Positions 20,319 to 30,262 of a stretch of 64,000 nucleotides of DNA are shown piece by piece. This DNA is from Sepioteuthis lessoniana (lineage: Eukaryota > Mollusca > Cephalopoda > Myopsida > Loliginidae). The stretch spans positions 24,036,936-24,100,935 of the forward strand of contig OY757939.1 of NCBI GenBank assembly GCA_963585895.1, given 5' to 3'. The translations under genes were made by a program, and so were the position numbers. The notes beneath the pieces are model-generated. The model did no database searches, was not told the origin of the DNA, and saw only the letters and a list, made by a program, of their open reading frames with translations. Positions within the stretch are counted from its first letter, which is position 1. Each line of letters begins with the position of its first letter.

Positions 20319-21053
20319 TTTTTTTAATTAATGTTAAATAGCAATACTTGAAACCACTTCATTGTCTCAAACAAATGATTAATATTAAATTGAATTATTA
20401 GTGTAAGATAGCAGTATTTGAAACCATTTAACTGGGTGCAAATAAATTAGTGATGGTGAATAGAATTATTTGTGTTACATAACAATACTTGAAAACATTT
20501 AACGTTGTATAAATTAAAACTATTTGTCTTAGATAGCAATACTGGAAACCACTTAACTGTGTGCAAACAAATGATTTGTATTAAACGGAATTATTCGTAT
20601 GAGATAGAAATACTTAAAACACGTTTAACTGTGTGCAAACAAATGAGCTATGATTTGTTTAAAATGAAACCATTTAACTGAGTAGAAACAATAGTAATAC
20701 TAGTTTGCAAAACAAATTAGTACGAACTCATTTAAAAACGAAATTACCCATGAACAAATCATATTTATATATCCATATAAAGGTGTGCAAACAAATGCCT
20801 GGTGTTATATTGTTACTGTTACATCGCAATACTTGAAACCATTTAAATTAGAGCAAATGAATGATTTATAGCAAATAGAATTATTTGTGTTCGAAATACT
20901 TGAAACTATTAAAATGTGTGCAAAAACATGAGTTTAGGTTGTTTAAAGATGTCATCAACAAAATGTGTTTACAAATCCTATATATTTAATAGATATGTAT
21001 AAACAGGAATTTGGCAATTGATAACCAACAATTGTTGTATACTAATAAAGATG
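20319..21053 (-). repeat. MA element, reverse: rest of array and tail
   Basis: After a T-rich stretch at the LINE junction, array units resume (AGCAATACTTGAAACCACTT, GTGTGCAAACAAATGA). The terminal portion GTGTTTACAAATCCTATATA, TTTGGCAATTGATAACCAAC is a decayed tail. Together with 18451-19110 the uninterrupted element would be about 1.4 kb, the longest in the window. Confidence 0.75.
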
Positions 21054-21373
21054 AACAAGTCCTGGCAGCAACACCCCACAAGACACCAACTGTACGGCCA
21101 CCTGCCCCCTATCACGAAAACTATTCAAGTTAAGCGAACCAGACATGCAGGACATTGCTGGAGAAGCAGAGATGAACTCATAAGAGATGTACTCTTATGG
21201 ATCCCCACACACGGCCGCGCAAAAGCAGGACGACCAGCACGAACGTACATTCAGCAGCTATGTGAGGATACAGGTTGTTGTCCTGAAGACCTGCCTAGGG
21301 CGATGAACGATAGGGAGGAGTGGCGGGAGAGGGTCAGGGATATCCGTGCTGCCAGCACGATATGATGATGATG
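21054..21373 (+). mobile_element. RTE-clade LINE 3' fragment, young, with target-site duplication
   Basis: 320 bp holding the last ~104 residues of the LINE ORF (NKSWQQHPTRHQLYGHLPP to RDIRAASTI) in one open frame, then ATATGATGATGATG. The 10-bp duplication AATAAAGATG flanks it (21044-21053 and 21374-21383). The protein is nearly identical to the 19.1-kb copy, so both are recent and from one subfamily. The listed 115-codon frame starts in flanking DNA. Confidence 0.92.
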
Positions 21374-21383
21374 AATAAAGATG

Positions 21384-21736
21384 TCAATAACAGAAATACA
21401 AATACAGGTGGACTCTGTCATTTCAGATACGAACGGATTTATTCATTTCTAGCTTCAGTCCTTGGCGACACGAGGAGAGAGAAACAATTCTTAAAAGCCT
21501 ATGCTAACCATACTATGCTGACCCCACCCCCAACGTGAGGTGCATCTTGTGGTGTATAAAATCTCAATTCATCTCTGCCAGTCGAGATTCAAAAGACTCA
21601 ACCACTACCATCAATAGTTGGTATCAACTATAGTTTTTTTAAAATCCTCAAATTCTCAGGACCATCTCTTCTGGGCTTGAGGTCATCCACACAGGAGCCC
21701 CATTTCTTGTCTGGAGGTTTATTATGACATACGATG

Positions 21737-21803
<67 letters not shown>

Positions 21804-21900
21804 CAGATAAAGAGAGTGAGATGGACTGAGAGAGAAATAAAGATATAGAGATAGTGATAGAGAGAAAAGTATGTTCTATTTCTAACAATTCAATTTAGTA
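21384..21900. other. No gene; contains a (GA)n microsatellite at 21738-21805
   Basis: The first 350 bp have no recognised content. The (GA)n tract has one AAG interruption and is followed by purine-rich degenerate DNA to 21865. The Ser-Leu repeat on the minus strand is a translation of this tract. Confidence 0.7.
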
Positions 21901-22162
21901 TAAGTCCTTTGTTTACACACAATTTAAATGTCAAACAGTTCTATTTGAGCCATAGATAGGACCCTATCAGATGCTACCACTGTAGGTTAAAATGGACCTG
22001 GAAGTAATAGCAATGAAGGAGAATTCCATATTCTCCAAAGGTTCAGGACTGGAGCTTCGCCATCAGATTGTTTTATGTCATATCCAGGACAATCATTGGG
22101 GGAGACTTACCCCTCTGCAGAGATGCAGTCGGTGTATTCTACAGCTCCTACTGACTGGGCCA
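21890..22162 (+). repeat. MA element, forward: last array units and full module
   Basis: Array phrases (TCCTTTGTTTACACACAATT) lead to a module from CATAGATAGGACCCTATCAG at 21951 to CTACTGACTGGGC at 22160, including TTGTTTTATGTCATATCCAG and CTCTGCAGAGATGCAGTCGG. Confidence 0.8.
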
Positions 22163-22434
22163 GATAGAGATAGAAATAAGAAGATAGAAGGTTGAAGTGG
22201 ATGTTGGATTTTCTTCAAAATGATGCAAAATGTAAAATATTGATTCAAAATTCTGATTGGCTGGAAAAATGCGAAGTAATCTGGCAAACTCTACTTGTCC
22301 AAAAATTGTTCTGCTTAACCTAAACAGTGGCAAAAGTGTTTTTAATTCACTTTCATTACACACGCGCGTGCGCACGTACACATATCTATATATATATATT
22401 TGAAAGTGAATAATTAAAAAAATGTATAAAAAAA
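22163..22434. other. No feature recognised
   Basis: A+T-rich sequence with a short alternating CACACGCGCGTGCGCACGTA tract at about 22360 and (TA)n nearby. No repeat family assigned. Confidence 0.4.
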
Positions 22435-22590
22435 GAAAAGTAAAGTGCTGAAGATCAGTTGGTAGAGTGGGATTGATTAGTTCTGTGTAGACATTTGATG
22501 CTGCCTAAAGGACTTGCAAAGAGTGATGGTCGATAGGGATGAATGGTGAGAGAGTGTCAAGGGGATCTGTGCAACTAGCATGAATTGAGA
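22435..22590 (+). mobile_element. Old RTE-type LINE 3' end
   Basis: Sequence equivalent to the C-terminal LCEDTGCCPEDLPRAMNDRE region: TGTGTAGACATTTGATGCTG, GGACTTGCAAAGAGTGATGG, TAGGGATGAATGGTGAGAGA. It is heavily decayed with no open frame and ends at ACTAGCATGAATTGAGAATG. Confidence 0.6.
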
Positions 22591-22594
22591 ATGA

Positions 22595-23010
22595 GCGACA
22601 TAAATCTAAGAAATGTTTTAAGGATGTCAAAAACAACTTTAAGGCACTTAGTTTAGATGTTGATGATTGGAAAGAGAAGACAGAAAATCAATCAACTTAG
22701 AAAAAAGAAATCTATAAAGCATTTGAAATAAAGAGAATCAAACACTTCATCTTAAAACAATCACTTTGAAAATAGGATTTGATCTTAGTCCTAGACACTT
22801 CAGCCTGAACATGTCTCTAATATCTGGAGTAGGGTCTGTTTGTTCAAAACTGGATTTGCTCATCATATGCGATCTCAGGACAGCAAACATTTTACACAGG
22901 TCCTTCTTCAGCAACCTACAGGTAATTCATGTCATATTTGTGAAAAAGAATGCGGGCCTGTAGCAGGTTTAAGAAGTCATATGAGAATGCATATGGTTGA
23001 TGTCACCTTT
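22595..23010 (+). pseudogene. C-terminal two-zinc-finger tail of a second LINE lineage, decayed
   Basis: Across shifting frames the plus strand reads a conserved linker (about 22600-22700, ALSLDVDDWKE) and two fingers. The first, partial, is RVCLFKTGFAHHMRSQDS at about 22830-22882. The second is intact: CHICEKECGPVAGLRSHMRM then H at about 22936-23001, a C-x2-C then H-x3-H finger. Paired C2H2 fingers at the end of the protein, after a D-x-W-E linker, are a common C-terminal arrangement in invertebrate LINE polyproteins. Several stops and frame changes lie between the parts. The RTE copies of this window lack this tail, so it is another lineage. It is less likely to be a host zinc-finger exon, because I see no splice sites and the linker fits the LINE pattern. 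Confidence 0.6.
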
Positions 23011-23243
23011 TAAAGAGAGGTCTTTTGTTTGGATGGTAAGAGTGAAATTAGCAAGAGGAACTATACGGTTTTGCACAGATACCTTTTGTGGAATTGAGGA
23101 GATAACCTTCTTCTGCAAAGCGTTGGTAGTCACTATTACATATATCAATTTTTCATCTTGACAGCTTTTATTTAAGATCATAAACTAGGTTTGTTTTGAC
23201 AATATTCTTTTGTCTTTTTTTCTTGTAAACTTGTATAAAAACA

Positions 23244-23306
23244 AGAAAATGACTTAAGCATTGTTAAAACAAACCTTGTCTATGGCCTTAAATAAAACCA
23301 GCAGAT

Positions 23307-23370
<64 letters not shown>

Positions 23371-23455
23371 TAGAATATTGGAGGTGTAAATCTGAAGACG
23401 TGATTTTTTGAAGATCATAGCAAGGTTTGTTTTAACAATGCTTGAGTAATTTTCT
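23244..23455. repeat. ~40-bp inverted repeat around a (CA)n-(TA)n microsatellite
   Basis: The left arm (23244-23284) contains AGCATTGTTAAAACAAACCT; the right arm (23416-23455) contains AGGTTTGTTTTAACAATGCT, its exact complement over 20 bp, with further pairing on both sides. The ~130-bp loop holds (CA)n at 23310-23350 and (TA)n. A third related stretch, ACTAGGTTTGTTTTGACAAT at about 23185, lies upstream. It may be a small foldback element or an inverted duplication; no target duplication was found. Confidence 0.8.
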
Positions 23456-23487
23456 GTTGCTGTCATAGAAAATTACAGGAAAATAAG

Positions 23488-23489
<2 letters not shown>

Positions 23490-23540
<51 letters not shown>
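23490..23540. repeat. (TA)n microsatellite
   Basis: About 24 TA units with no interruption until TATGTATCTA. Confidence 0.95.
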
Positions 23541-23541
<1 letters not shown>

Positions 23542-23811
23542 CTATATCTGTTAAATACAATTTTGCTCTTGACTTGTTCTTGTTTATTCAATATTTCAAG
23601 TTTATATCAAACCTGTATCCAGAAACGAGATAGATTCCAAGCTTTCAGAATAAATTATTACCTGTATATAGATGAATAGATAGACAGATAAAAAAAATGA
23701 TGTCCTGCAAAAATGCTTATTCCCTTAAATTTCTCGTAGACCATTAGCGAACACTAATCATTATGCCAATAGGCTAGTAGTATGCTGGATTTATGAATTG
23801 TCAGTAGTAAT

Positions 23812-24035
23812 CGGTGTTGGGAATAATGTACTGGACTGTATCATCATAGTAAGCAAGGTTGGATTTCAGTTGTGCTATTATTTTCACTGCCAGACTAAAG
23901 TATGACCCCACCTATCCCCCCAGCAATGGATTACACAAAACCACTGCTATTCTTCAAAAATGATAATTTTCGCATTAGATAACCCAGGAAGGTTGATATG
24001 CTATTAAACAATGAAATTAAGCCAAAGCAAACTGT
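23812..24035 (+). mobile_element. SINE family A, decayed
   Basis: The body and tail are recognisable (GTACTGGACTGTATCATCAT, AAGTATGACCCCACCTATCC, GATAACCCAGGAAGGTTGAT, ATGCTATTAAACAATGAAA). The B box is corrupted. It is an older insertion than 6593 or 29063. Confidence 0.65.
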
Positions 24036-24400
24036 CATAGGGTTTCAAGTATTCCTATCAAATAATAATAATATATCATAACCTATTCCGATTTAACAAT
24101 CATTTGCTTGCACACAGTTATCTGGTTCAAATCTAAGAATAATGATAATCTTTAGTTAATAATTATAATTCCAAGATATTATTCTTGATATAATTATTTT
24201 GCACATAGCTACATGGTATCAAGGATTCCTATCAAAGACAACTGATTTTCAGACAGAACTATTTCACTCATAGACAGGAACCTAACGGGCACTGCCACTT
24301 TTTGACATTGTGAACTTAGGAATAATTGTTATATTCCCAAGGACTCCAAAACTGGAATCTCACAACTACATACAGTTTCTTATCATACTGAAGGTATAAC
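24036..24400 (+). repeat. MA element, forward, strongly decayed
   Basis: Array phrases (GCTTGCACACAGTTATCTGG, CATAGCTACATGGTATCAAG) precede a module-like stretch from TCATAGACAGGAACCTAACG at about 24269 to CAGTTTCTTATCATACTGAA. The module is recognised mainly by order, not by high identity. Confidence 0.5.
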
Positions 24401-24409
24401 TTTTTGCGT

Positions 24410-24445
24410 GCACGTGTGTGTGTGTGTGTGTGTGCGCGTACATGG
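24410..24445. repeat. (GT)n microsatellite
   Basis: About a dozen GT units with GC interruptions. Confidence 0.9.
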
Positions 24446-24639
24446 GGAGGTTAAATAAAAAAACTGAAGTAAATTAACAGTATCACTTTTTGAAGAAAAT
24501 AAAAATTTGACCAGAAAATGATTTTTAAGAGGGTATTTCAGAAAATTCCATATTTCCTTATCTAAGAACTTGTTCAAATAGTCTCAGACTTTAACAGTAA
24601 GTGTAGATATAATCTATTAATTAAATTACCATGACTAGA

Positions 24640-24850
24640 AAATTGGCTAACACCTAAATGCGACATACAGAACACTGAACAGCTGTTTCGACCTTATTGG
24701 GTCTCATCAGCAGTACATACCGTAATTTCCACCACTAGAGATCGAACCGGTAACCCCAGCATGCAGAAACCGAATTTCTACAAATGGGCCACCAGTTCAT
24801 GTCACACATAAGCGGTGCCAAATGAACCAGTCATGGTAAGATATAATTTA
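24640..24850 (-). mobile_element. tRNA-derived SINE of a different family (reverse)
   Basis: On the minus strand a B-box-like GGTTCGATCTCTAGTGG follows TGCTGGGGTTACC. A body then reads GCTGATGAGACCCAATAAGG and GTCGAAACAGCTGTTCAGTG. That GATGAGxCCxATAAGGxCGAAAC pattern resembles the conserved central part of several animal SINEs, but I cannot name one with certainty. The ends show an inverted match (TTACCATGACTAG at the left, CAGTCATGGTAAG at the right). Target duplications were not found. Confidence 0.6.
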
Positions 24851-25599
24851 AAATTCAATGTTTAATTTTTTTTCCTTTCAGGTATAGAAATGCTATTCCC
24901 TGGCAAAGAAAAGACGTCAAGATATTAAACATAAAATTGTGAGTTGTTTCTACGCATGCGCTTAAAATTTGAGATCATTTGAATGAGAATCAGTCAACTT
25001 ATTAGACGATGAAATGTGATATCAGTTTTTCTGAAACATCCTATACATCTCAAATGATATTAAATTTTTTGAAACACCTTGTAAAACAAGAGTACAAAGA
25101 AAAGAAGTTGAAAAAAATAAAAACCAACAAAAACCAAAATAACAGATGATTTAATAAAATATGAAAAATAAAGATTTTTTATTATAGTACCATAAGTTGG
25201 TTGTTCAGGAAACACCCAAGTAAAGAATAAAATAACTTTTATAAAGAGTTAAGAAACATCTCTTTAAAAAAAATAAAACAAAATCTTTTAGAAATATTAA
25301 AAAGAAACCAATAAAAACAAAACAAAACCCCATATAAGCTGATTTTTAATCTTCAGTTATCAAATAAATATTTATTATCTGCTACTGTCTGTTGCAGGCT
25401 CTGTTTGAAAATTTAAAAACATTTTTTTTACGTCTGCTGAGTCTTTCTTTTCTATATTTTTTTTTCTTCATGAATATTTTTTAGTAATTATTCCTTTAAC
25501 CACTTGAGACGGGGAAAATTTTTGAATCATATTCTATAGGCAAAATATCACTTCAGCTACTCTTGAATACATATTGCTTTCATTGTTTTCGTCACCATC
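24851..25599. other. No gene; A-rich DNA
   Basis: Many AAAACAAAAC-type runs. CTTGAGACGGGGAAAATT near 25500 is the only balanced patch. No termini or frames of interest. Confidence 0.5.
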
Positions 25600-26135
25600 T
25601 TCAAATTGTCGTGAATCACCGATTCATTGTCTTGTCAGCACCTCCAGAGCATAGACATTTCTTGCAATATATATTAAAGGTTAATCTAAAATAAAAAAAA
25701 ATATATATATAAAAAATTCTTGCAAGATATTCTGCCAGCCACTTTAAAACAGAAGTTTCTAGCAATAAACATGATCTATCATTCTCAAAAAATATATCTT
25801 GCAAAAGTTACTCCAGAAATTTGAAACTTACAATATATTTCGTCAGTTGTCCTAAAAAAAAAAAAGAGTTCTTACTGAATTTCTTAGCAGTCAGTCCATA
25901 AAAAAGAAATTTCTTGTTATATACATTAATATTCTAAAACAATTCTCGCAAAATGTTCTGCGGGCCATTCTAGAACAGAGGATTTTCTTGCTATGTATAT
26001 GGCTTGTTCCCCTAAAGAATCTCACAGAATGTACTGGAAGCAATTCAAGAACGTTAAAATTTTTGTCTAGGTTTCTCTAAAACAAATATTTTTTCAGTAT
26101 CACCATGGTGCTGTGAACATTTAGTCTGTAGAGAA
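25600..26135. repeat. Degenerate ~120-bp repeat, three to four copies
   Basis: Recurring phrases are CTTGCAAGATATTCTGCCAG, CTCGCAAAATGTTCTGCGGG and CTCACAGAATGTACTGGAAG, each followed by CCA-x-TTxxAxAACA and TTTCTAGC/TTTCTTGC. The spacing is roughly 120 bp but irregular. Unit borders are uncertain. Confidence 0.55.
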
Positions 26136-26169
26136 GAGAAAAATTTCGTATTTTGGTTTGGCGCATAAT

Positions 26170-27130
26170 TTAATTCGACACTTAATTTCAACCAATCAGG
26201 ATGACTTATCCTATTCAGCCCTGACCTTCATTTCCGGCCACCAAATCTTGTAAGCTGCTAAACACAGTCTCTTTGGCTGGAGAACGCCGACCAGTGCAGA
26301 CGTCACACTGACCGTTCTTCAATAGCGATGCTTTTTAGCTGGTCAACGCCGGCCAGTGCAGACATCTCACTGCGGCTCTAGAATAGCAGCAGCAGCAACA
26401 TGGATACACGAGGGAACCCATCTAATTTATGGATTCCTTACAAGGAATCCCAGTTGAATATAAATTAGATGCATTCAACATGCCTCGCACAGGCACAACT
26501 TTATGTCACCCCAAAATTGGCTATGTCGATCTGAGCGTAATCCCGCTCTCGACACGCATGGAGATAACGCCTACTCTCCCCAAATACCAGACACGAAACT
26601 CACGGTGACATCCAAAGTTCAATTCCTACAACTGCAACAATGTCTTTCGTCAAAAATCAAAAAAACACAATTCCTCACACGTCCGACGACACGCGCTGCC
26701 ATCACAACCTTCTCATAACTCAATTTCGTCTCAATAAGCCTAACTTCTCCACGAGTCTTGCAGCACCAAAAGCAAACCCAAAATTCCATGCTGCAAATAA
26801 AAACCTATTCATAAAAATATATTTCGACAATCGCCATCTTACTTCTTCATCCTCCTCCTTTTATTTCTTAACAACTATTAGCGAGGGGACTAACGACACT
26901 AAGCGAGGAAACAACACAACGTAAACACACATACGTTACACCATCTTCCTCGCTAAACACAAACCAACTTCTCCAGCTAAAATCATCCTACACAAACTCA
27001 GGCTACAAAATGATTCCCCTCGCTAAACAATAATAACCATTTCACCCACGGCACAAAATTGGTGACCTTCCGACGGGTGAAATCACGCAACCACACATAA
27101 AAACACAAGCTTAAACAAAGACGAAGACAA
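26170..27130 (+). mobile_element. Probable LTR-retrotransposon fossil: LTR-like DNA and a primer-binding-site-like motif
   Basis: A G+C-richer stretch differs from its A+T-rich flanks. It contains a CCAAT-type motif (CAACCAATCAGGATGAC at about 26190), a ~70-bp internal duplication (ACGCCGACCAGTGCAGACGT and ACGCCGGCCAGTGCAGACAT) and, near 27055, CACAAAATTGGTGACCTTCC. TTGGTGAC next to an LTR edge is a common start of Ty3/gypsy primer-binding sites. If so, the LTR would end near 27055, with a short internal piece after it. No long frame of the family is visible. Boundaries and family are inference; the element is clearly broken and old. Confidence 0.4.
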
Positions 27131-27184
27131 GCCACTAAGCCAGTAAAGCAGTAGCCGATACCATGTCCGGCAAATTCCTTTCCT

Positions 27185-27595
27185 TCCTCAACTAAAGTTC
27201 ATGACCTCCCTTCAGATGGCCGAGAATCACATTCAAAAGAAAAACCCGACAAACTTTCTTTCATCAACGCGACACGCTGTCGCCACAATCATAAAACCCG
27301 CTATGAACTTAATGTAAGTAAGAACGACTTATTTACGGACTCCGTTAACATGAACATACACACATCTTTAAACAAATTCATTTTCTTCTTGTCAAACTTT
27401 ATTTTCCAAAAGGCCATTTACACATCATGTATTTTGTTTGTTTTCATATTCTGTTATATGCATATTAAATTGTTTGTTGTTTAATGTTCGTTGTGTTTTA
27501 TTCCCTTTCTTTCACGCGATTGTAAAGTTTTGTGTTGTATTTATGGTGGGAATAATTTAGAGAGCAATACCCGTAAATTACGGACGCACATCTAC
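27185..27595 (+). repeat. Dispersed repeat, copy 1 (second copy at 35.7 kb)
   Basis: It shares with 35690-36175, in order, TCATCAACGCGACACGCTGT, CATATTAAATTGTTTGTTGT, ATTCGTTGTTGT-like and GTAATACCCGTAAAATACGG phrases, at perhaps 75 percent identity by eye. The end of the shared part is A+T-rich with AATAAA-type motifs, so it could be LTR or untranslated DNA of a retroelement, but no coding part accompanies it. Confidence 0.6.
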
Positions 27596-27682
27596 TGAAA
27601 TAACCAAAATACATACCTCCCCCCACAAGTCTTATCTCTGTACAGTGAGTAACAACCTACTACCGACGACATGGTTTTATTG

Positions 27683-28166
27683 GGTGCCTCATTCATTTGG
27701 CTTTGTACCACATCTCAGCAAAAGGTTTAGTAAATTACTACTACCACGTCATGGCCAATGAGTATGGCACAAGGCCTTTTTTAATGAGGGTCCAGGCGCA
27801 AGGTCGAAACCTATACGCGCCCGGCGTTATTTGTCACTGCCTCCCACCAGACAGGACCTGACCCAAAGTCAATGACCTGAAGGTCGATTTATAGTGGGGG
27901 TTAAAGGAGAGGGTGGTTGTGCTTGAGCCGAGACTCGAACCCTGCAAGTCTATGCTGGTCATCGGCTCACTTAGTGCAATGTGAGCCTGATGAGTCTTGC
28001 TTGACATGAACCCAAACGTTGATTCAGGCACGGATTATAGTTTAAACTAGACCAAGAGGTCCAGTGCTGTACAATACTGTCAATGAAATCATCGCCCACC
28101 CGAAAGTGGAGTAATTTACTAAGCCTTTTGCTAAGATGTGGCACAAGGCCGTGTGAATGGGGCACC
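27683..28166. mobile_element. 484-bp element with 56-bp terminal inverted repeats
   Basis: The left arm (27683-27738) reads GGGTGCCTCATTCATTTGGC to AGGTTTAGTAAATTAC. The right arm (28111-28166) is its inverse, from GTAATTTACTAAGCCTTTTG to GAATGGGGCACC, with about 85 percent pairing. The interior has two B-box-like pieces (GGTCGAAACC; GACTCGAACCCTGC) and no frame. Part of the interior (GAGTATGGCACAAGGCCTTT) recurs outside at about 28305. It could be a miniature DNA transposon or an inverted fusion of two tRNA-derived repeats. No target duplication was seen. Confidence 0.7.
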
Positions 28167-28289
28167 TTCTATGACTCGAACTCATTCATGAAGGTTTGCT
28201 AGTATAGCTTGCTAAGATCTACATGCACCCGGTGGTTCCAAAAAAAGCTTTGAGTCTCGTCTGTTTAACTTTTGGGGTATTTGTGGTAC

Positions 28290-28410
28290 GTCCCACCAAA
28301 CGGACGAGTATGGCACGAGGCCTTTTTTTTAAAGTGGATCCGGGTGCAGGGTCAAAACCCACACCTGTCCCACGATTCTAAAAATGCCTTGAGCCCCGAC
28401 TGTTGAACTG
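28290..28410 (+). repeat. Partial copy of the repeat inside the 27.7-kb element
   Basis: GAGTATGGCACGAGGCCTTT, GATCCGGGTGCAGGGTCAAA and ACCCACACCTGTCCC parallel 27755-27835, including the B-box-like GGTCAAAACC. This places the 27.7-kb interior sequence in a dispersed family. Confidence 0.55.
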
Positions 28411-28699
28411 TTTGGAACATGAATGTTATATAGTCAATGTATTAAATGTTTACATAATTAGTATTCATGTGAGTAACCAGTTTGTCTTTCTTTACTGAAC
28501 ATTCAATATTTGTGAATTTATGGATGCACTAAAGCATAATAATGACAGTGTGTTGGCTGTATACTAATAGCCGCAGCCATTAAAGCATAAAGGGAAATAG
28601 AAACAGCTTCATCGCGGACTTGAACTTTGGTTGCTAATTTCATTTTCCTCGATGGTAACCGTTCCTCTATACAACATTCCTATTGCTCAGAAAGGGTAG
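28411..28699. other. No feature recognised
   Basis: A+T-rich. AGCATAATAATGACAGTGTG and a short GGGAAATAGAAACAGCTTC stretch are not repeated elsewhere in the window. Confidence 0.4.
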
Positions 28700-28912
28700 G
28701 ATATGTGTGGTATAGTGGCTAATGTGCTGGACAGCAACATCAAAGTAAGTGGGGCGAAATCGCCATAGCAAAATGGCTAAAATGCTGGGCTGAAATATTG
28801 CAGTTAGTTAAGGGGAATCCTCATGACCAAGTGACTAACGTACTGGATTGACACATCGTAGTCCAAATGGCGAAGATGCCCACTTACTAGACTGTGACAT
28901 TATAGTATGGTT
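28700..28912 (+). repeat. Three to four tandem SINE-A-like heads without bodies
   Basis: ATAGTGGCTAATGTGCTGGA, AAAATGGCTAAAATGCTGGG, AAGTGACTAACGTACTGGAT and a weaker TTACTAGACTGTGACATT follow one another at about 55-60 bp. Each matches the A-box side of SINE A, with CATC-x-AGT after it. Bodies and tails are absent, so this looks like head-only multimerisation. A forward MA tail follows at 28913. Confidence 0.6.
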
Positions 28913-29062
28913 TGATTTGGCTTGGTTTTATAGCATAACAACCATTATAGGTTATTTAATACCACATCTGGTTTATTCATATATATTGGATATATGATTT
29001 GTAAACATAAGTCAACAAAGTTAAATGGTTCCAAATATTGTTACATATCACTAATGATTCAA
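28913..29062 (+). repeat. MA element, forward: tail and first array unit
   Basis: GTTTGATTTGGCTTGGTTTT, ATAGCATAACAACCATTATA and GGTTATTTAATACC are the tail; AACATAAGTCAACAAAGTTA, then AAATGGTTCCAAATATTG, start the array. SINE A interrupts at 29063. Confidence 0.75.
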
Positions 29063-29304
29063 GGGGGTGTCCTCGTGGTGTAATGGTTAAAGCAATGGAC
29101 TGCGGAATCGCCGTAAGCGAGTTTGTATTCCTGTCGCGCTATTACGTTCACTTTCGGGCAAATACCCTCGGGAAAGGTATGAACCCCCTTATCCTCCCGG
29201 CTATGGGTTACATAGTACCACTACTGATCTTCTTGAAGAATGGCTTTGGCATTAAATAACCCACAAAGGTTGATATGCCATTAAACAAAGAAACCAAAGT
29301 AAAC
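29063..29304 (+). mobile_element. SINE family A, complete, with target-site duplication
   Basis: 242 bp with the A box TGGTGTAATGGTTAAAGCAA, a B-box-like GAGTTTGTATTCCTGTC, the body GGGAAAGGTATGAACCCCC, and a tail ending AACAAAGAAACCAAAGTAAA. The 12-bp duplication CTAATGATTCAA lies at 29051-29062 and 29305-29316. It is very similar to 6593-6837, so the two are recent members of one subfamily; both lie inside forward MA arrays. Confidence 0.92.
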
Positions 29305-29640
29305 CTAATGATTCAATTAGGCACTAGTCATTTGTTTACACACAGTTAAATGATCGAACAGTTGTATTTCAAACAATTCAGTTTAGCATCAGTCATCTGT
29401 TTGTACTAAGTTTAAATGTCAAACAGTTCTATTTGACGCATAGATATGACCCGATCAGGTGCTACCAGGTTGGGCCAGAGTGGACTTTAGAGCGATAGCA
29501 ATGAAGGAGTACTCCGCATTCCCCAAAGCTCCAGTATTACTGTTTAGAGTCATATCCAAGACCCTCGTTTGGAGGGTCTTATCCCTTTGCCTCTGAAGAG
29601 ATACAGTCGGTATATTCTACTACCCCAGGATATTGGGCAA
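29305..29640 (+). repeat. MA element, forward: array and module
   Basis: Array phrases (TTTACACACAGTTAAATGAT, TTTAAATGTCAAACAGTTCT) lead into a module from about 29439 (CATAGATATGACCCGATCAG) to GATATTGGGC, with CTCTGAAGAGATACAGTCGG. A small internal deletion removes the CTGGAGCCTCACCATCAGA part. Confidence 0.75.
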
Positions 29641-29644
29641 GTAA

Positions 29645-29935
29645 GTGTTGTTAGAGTCTCAGTGACATAGTGGCTAATGTCCTGGACTGTTACATCGTTG
29701 AAAGTGGGGGAGTTCTTTGTGGCATAGTGCGATATCGTAAAAAGTGTGGTGGGGTTGTCCTAGTAGCATTGTTGCTAATGTGCTGGACGGTAATATCCTT
29801 TTAAGTGAGGTCGAACTCCAACTAACCCCCTTATCCCTTCCGTTATATATTACTTTCCTTCTATGAAGATCGCTTTGACCGTAGATAACCCATGAAAATT
29901 GATATGCCATTAGATAAAGAACCTGAATCCTTTTT
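29645..29935 (+). mobile_element. SINE family A with multimeric heads, decayed
   Basis: Three head-like stretches (ACATAGTGGCTAATGTCCTG, GGCATAGTGCGATATCGTA, GTAGCATTGTTGCTAATGTG) precede one body and tail (CCCCCTTATCCCTTCC, GTAGATAACCCATGAAAATT, GATATGCCATTAGATAAAGA). It shows directly how a multi-headed SINE A can share one 3' tail. Only the third head has a B-box-like GGTCGAACTCC. Confidence 0.6.
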
Positions 29936-30262
29936 CAGAGAGATGCCAAGAAGGGGAATGGCTTGGCATTGTACACTGGTGATCTTATAGGTTATGGGAT
30001 ATGAAGATGAAGAGAAAAAGAATCCTGGTTTATAAGGTATGACAAAGAGATGGCTTATTTGCATCTACTCTTTTTTCTCTCTCACCTCTTAGTCTGTGCT
30101 AATTGTTAGGCTGGTCTATATTTTTAGAATTACAAAAGAAATCCGTATTGTATCGTGTTTATATCAATTTAAAAAATATTTGTCATTTTAGTTAATCTTT
30201 ATCGTTTAAGTTACTTCATGAGGTTAGTCATCATATCTCTTCAGAGATTCATTTATCAGTAA

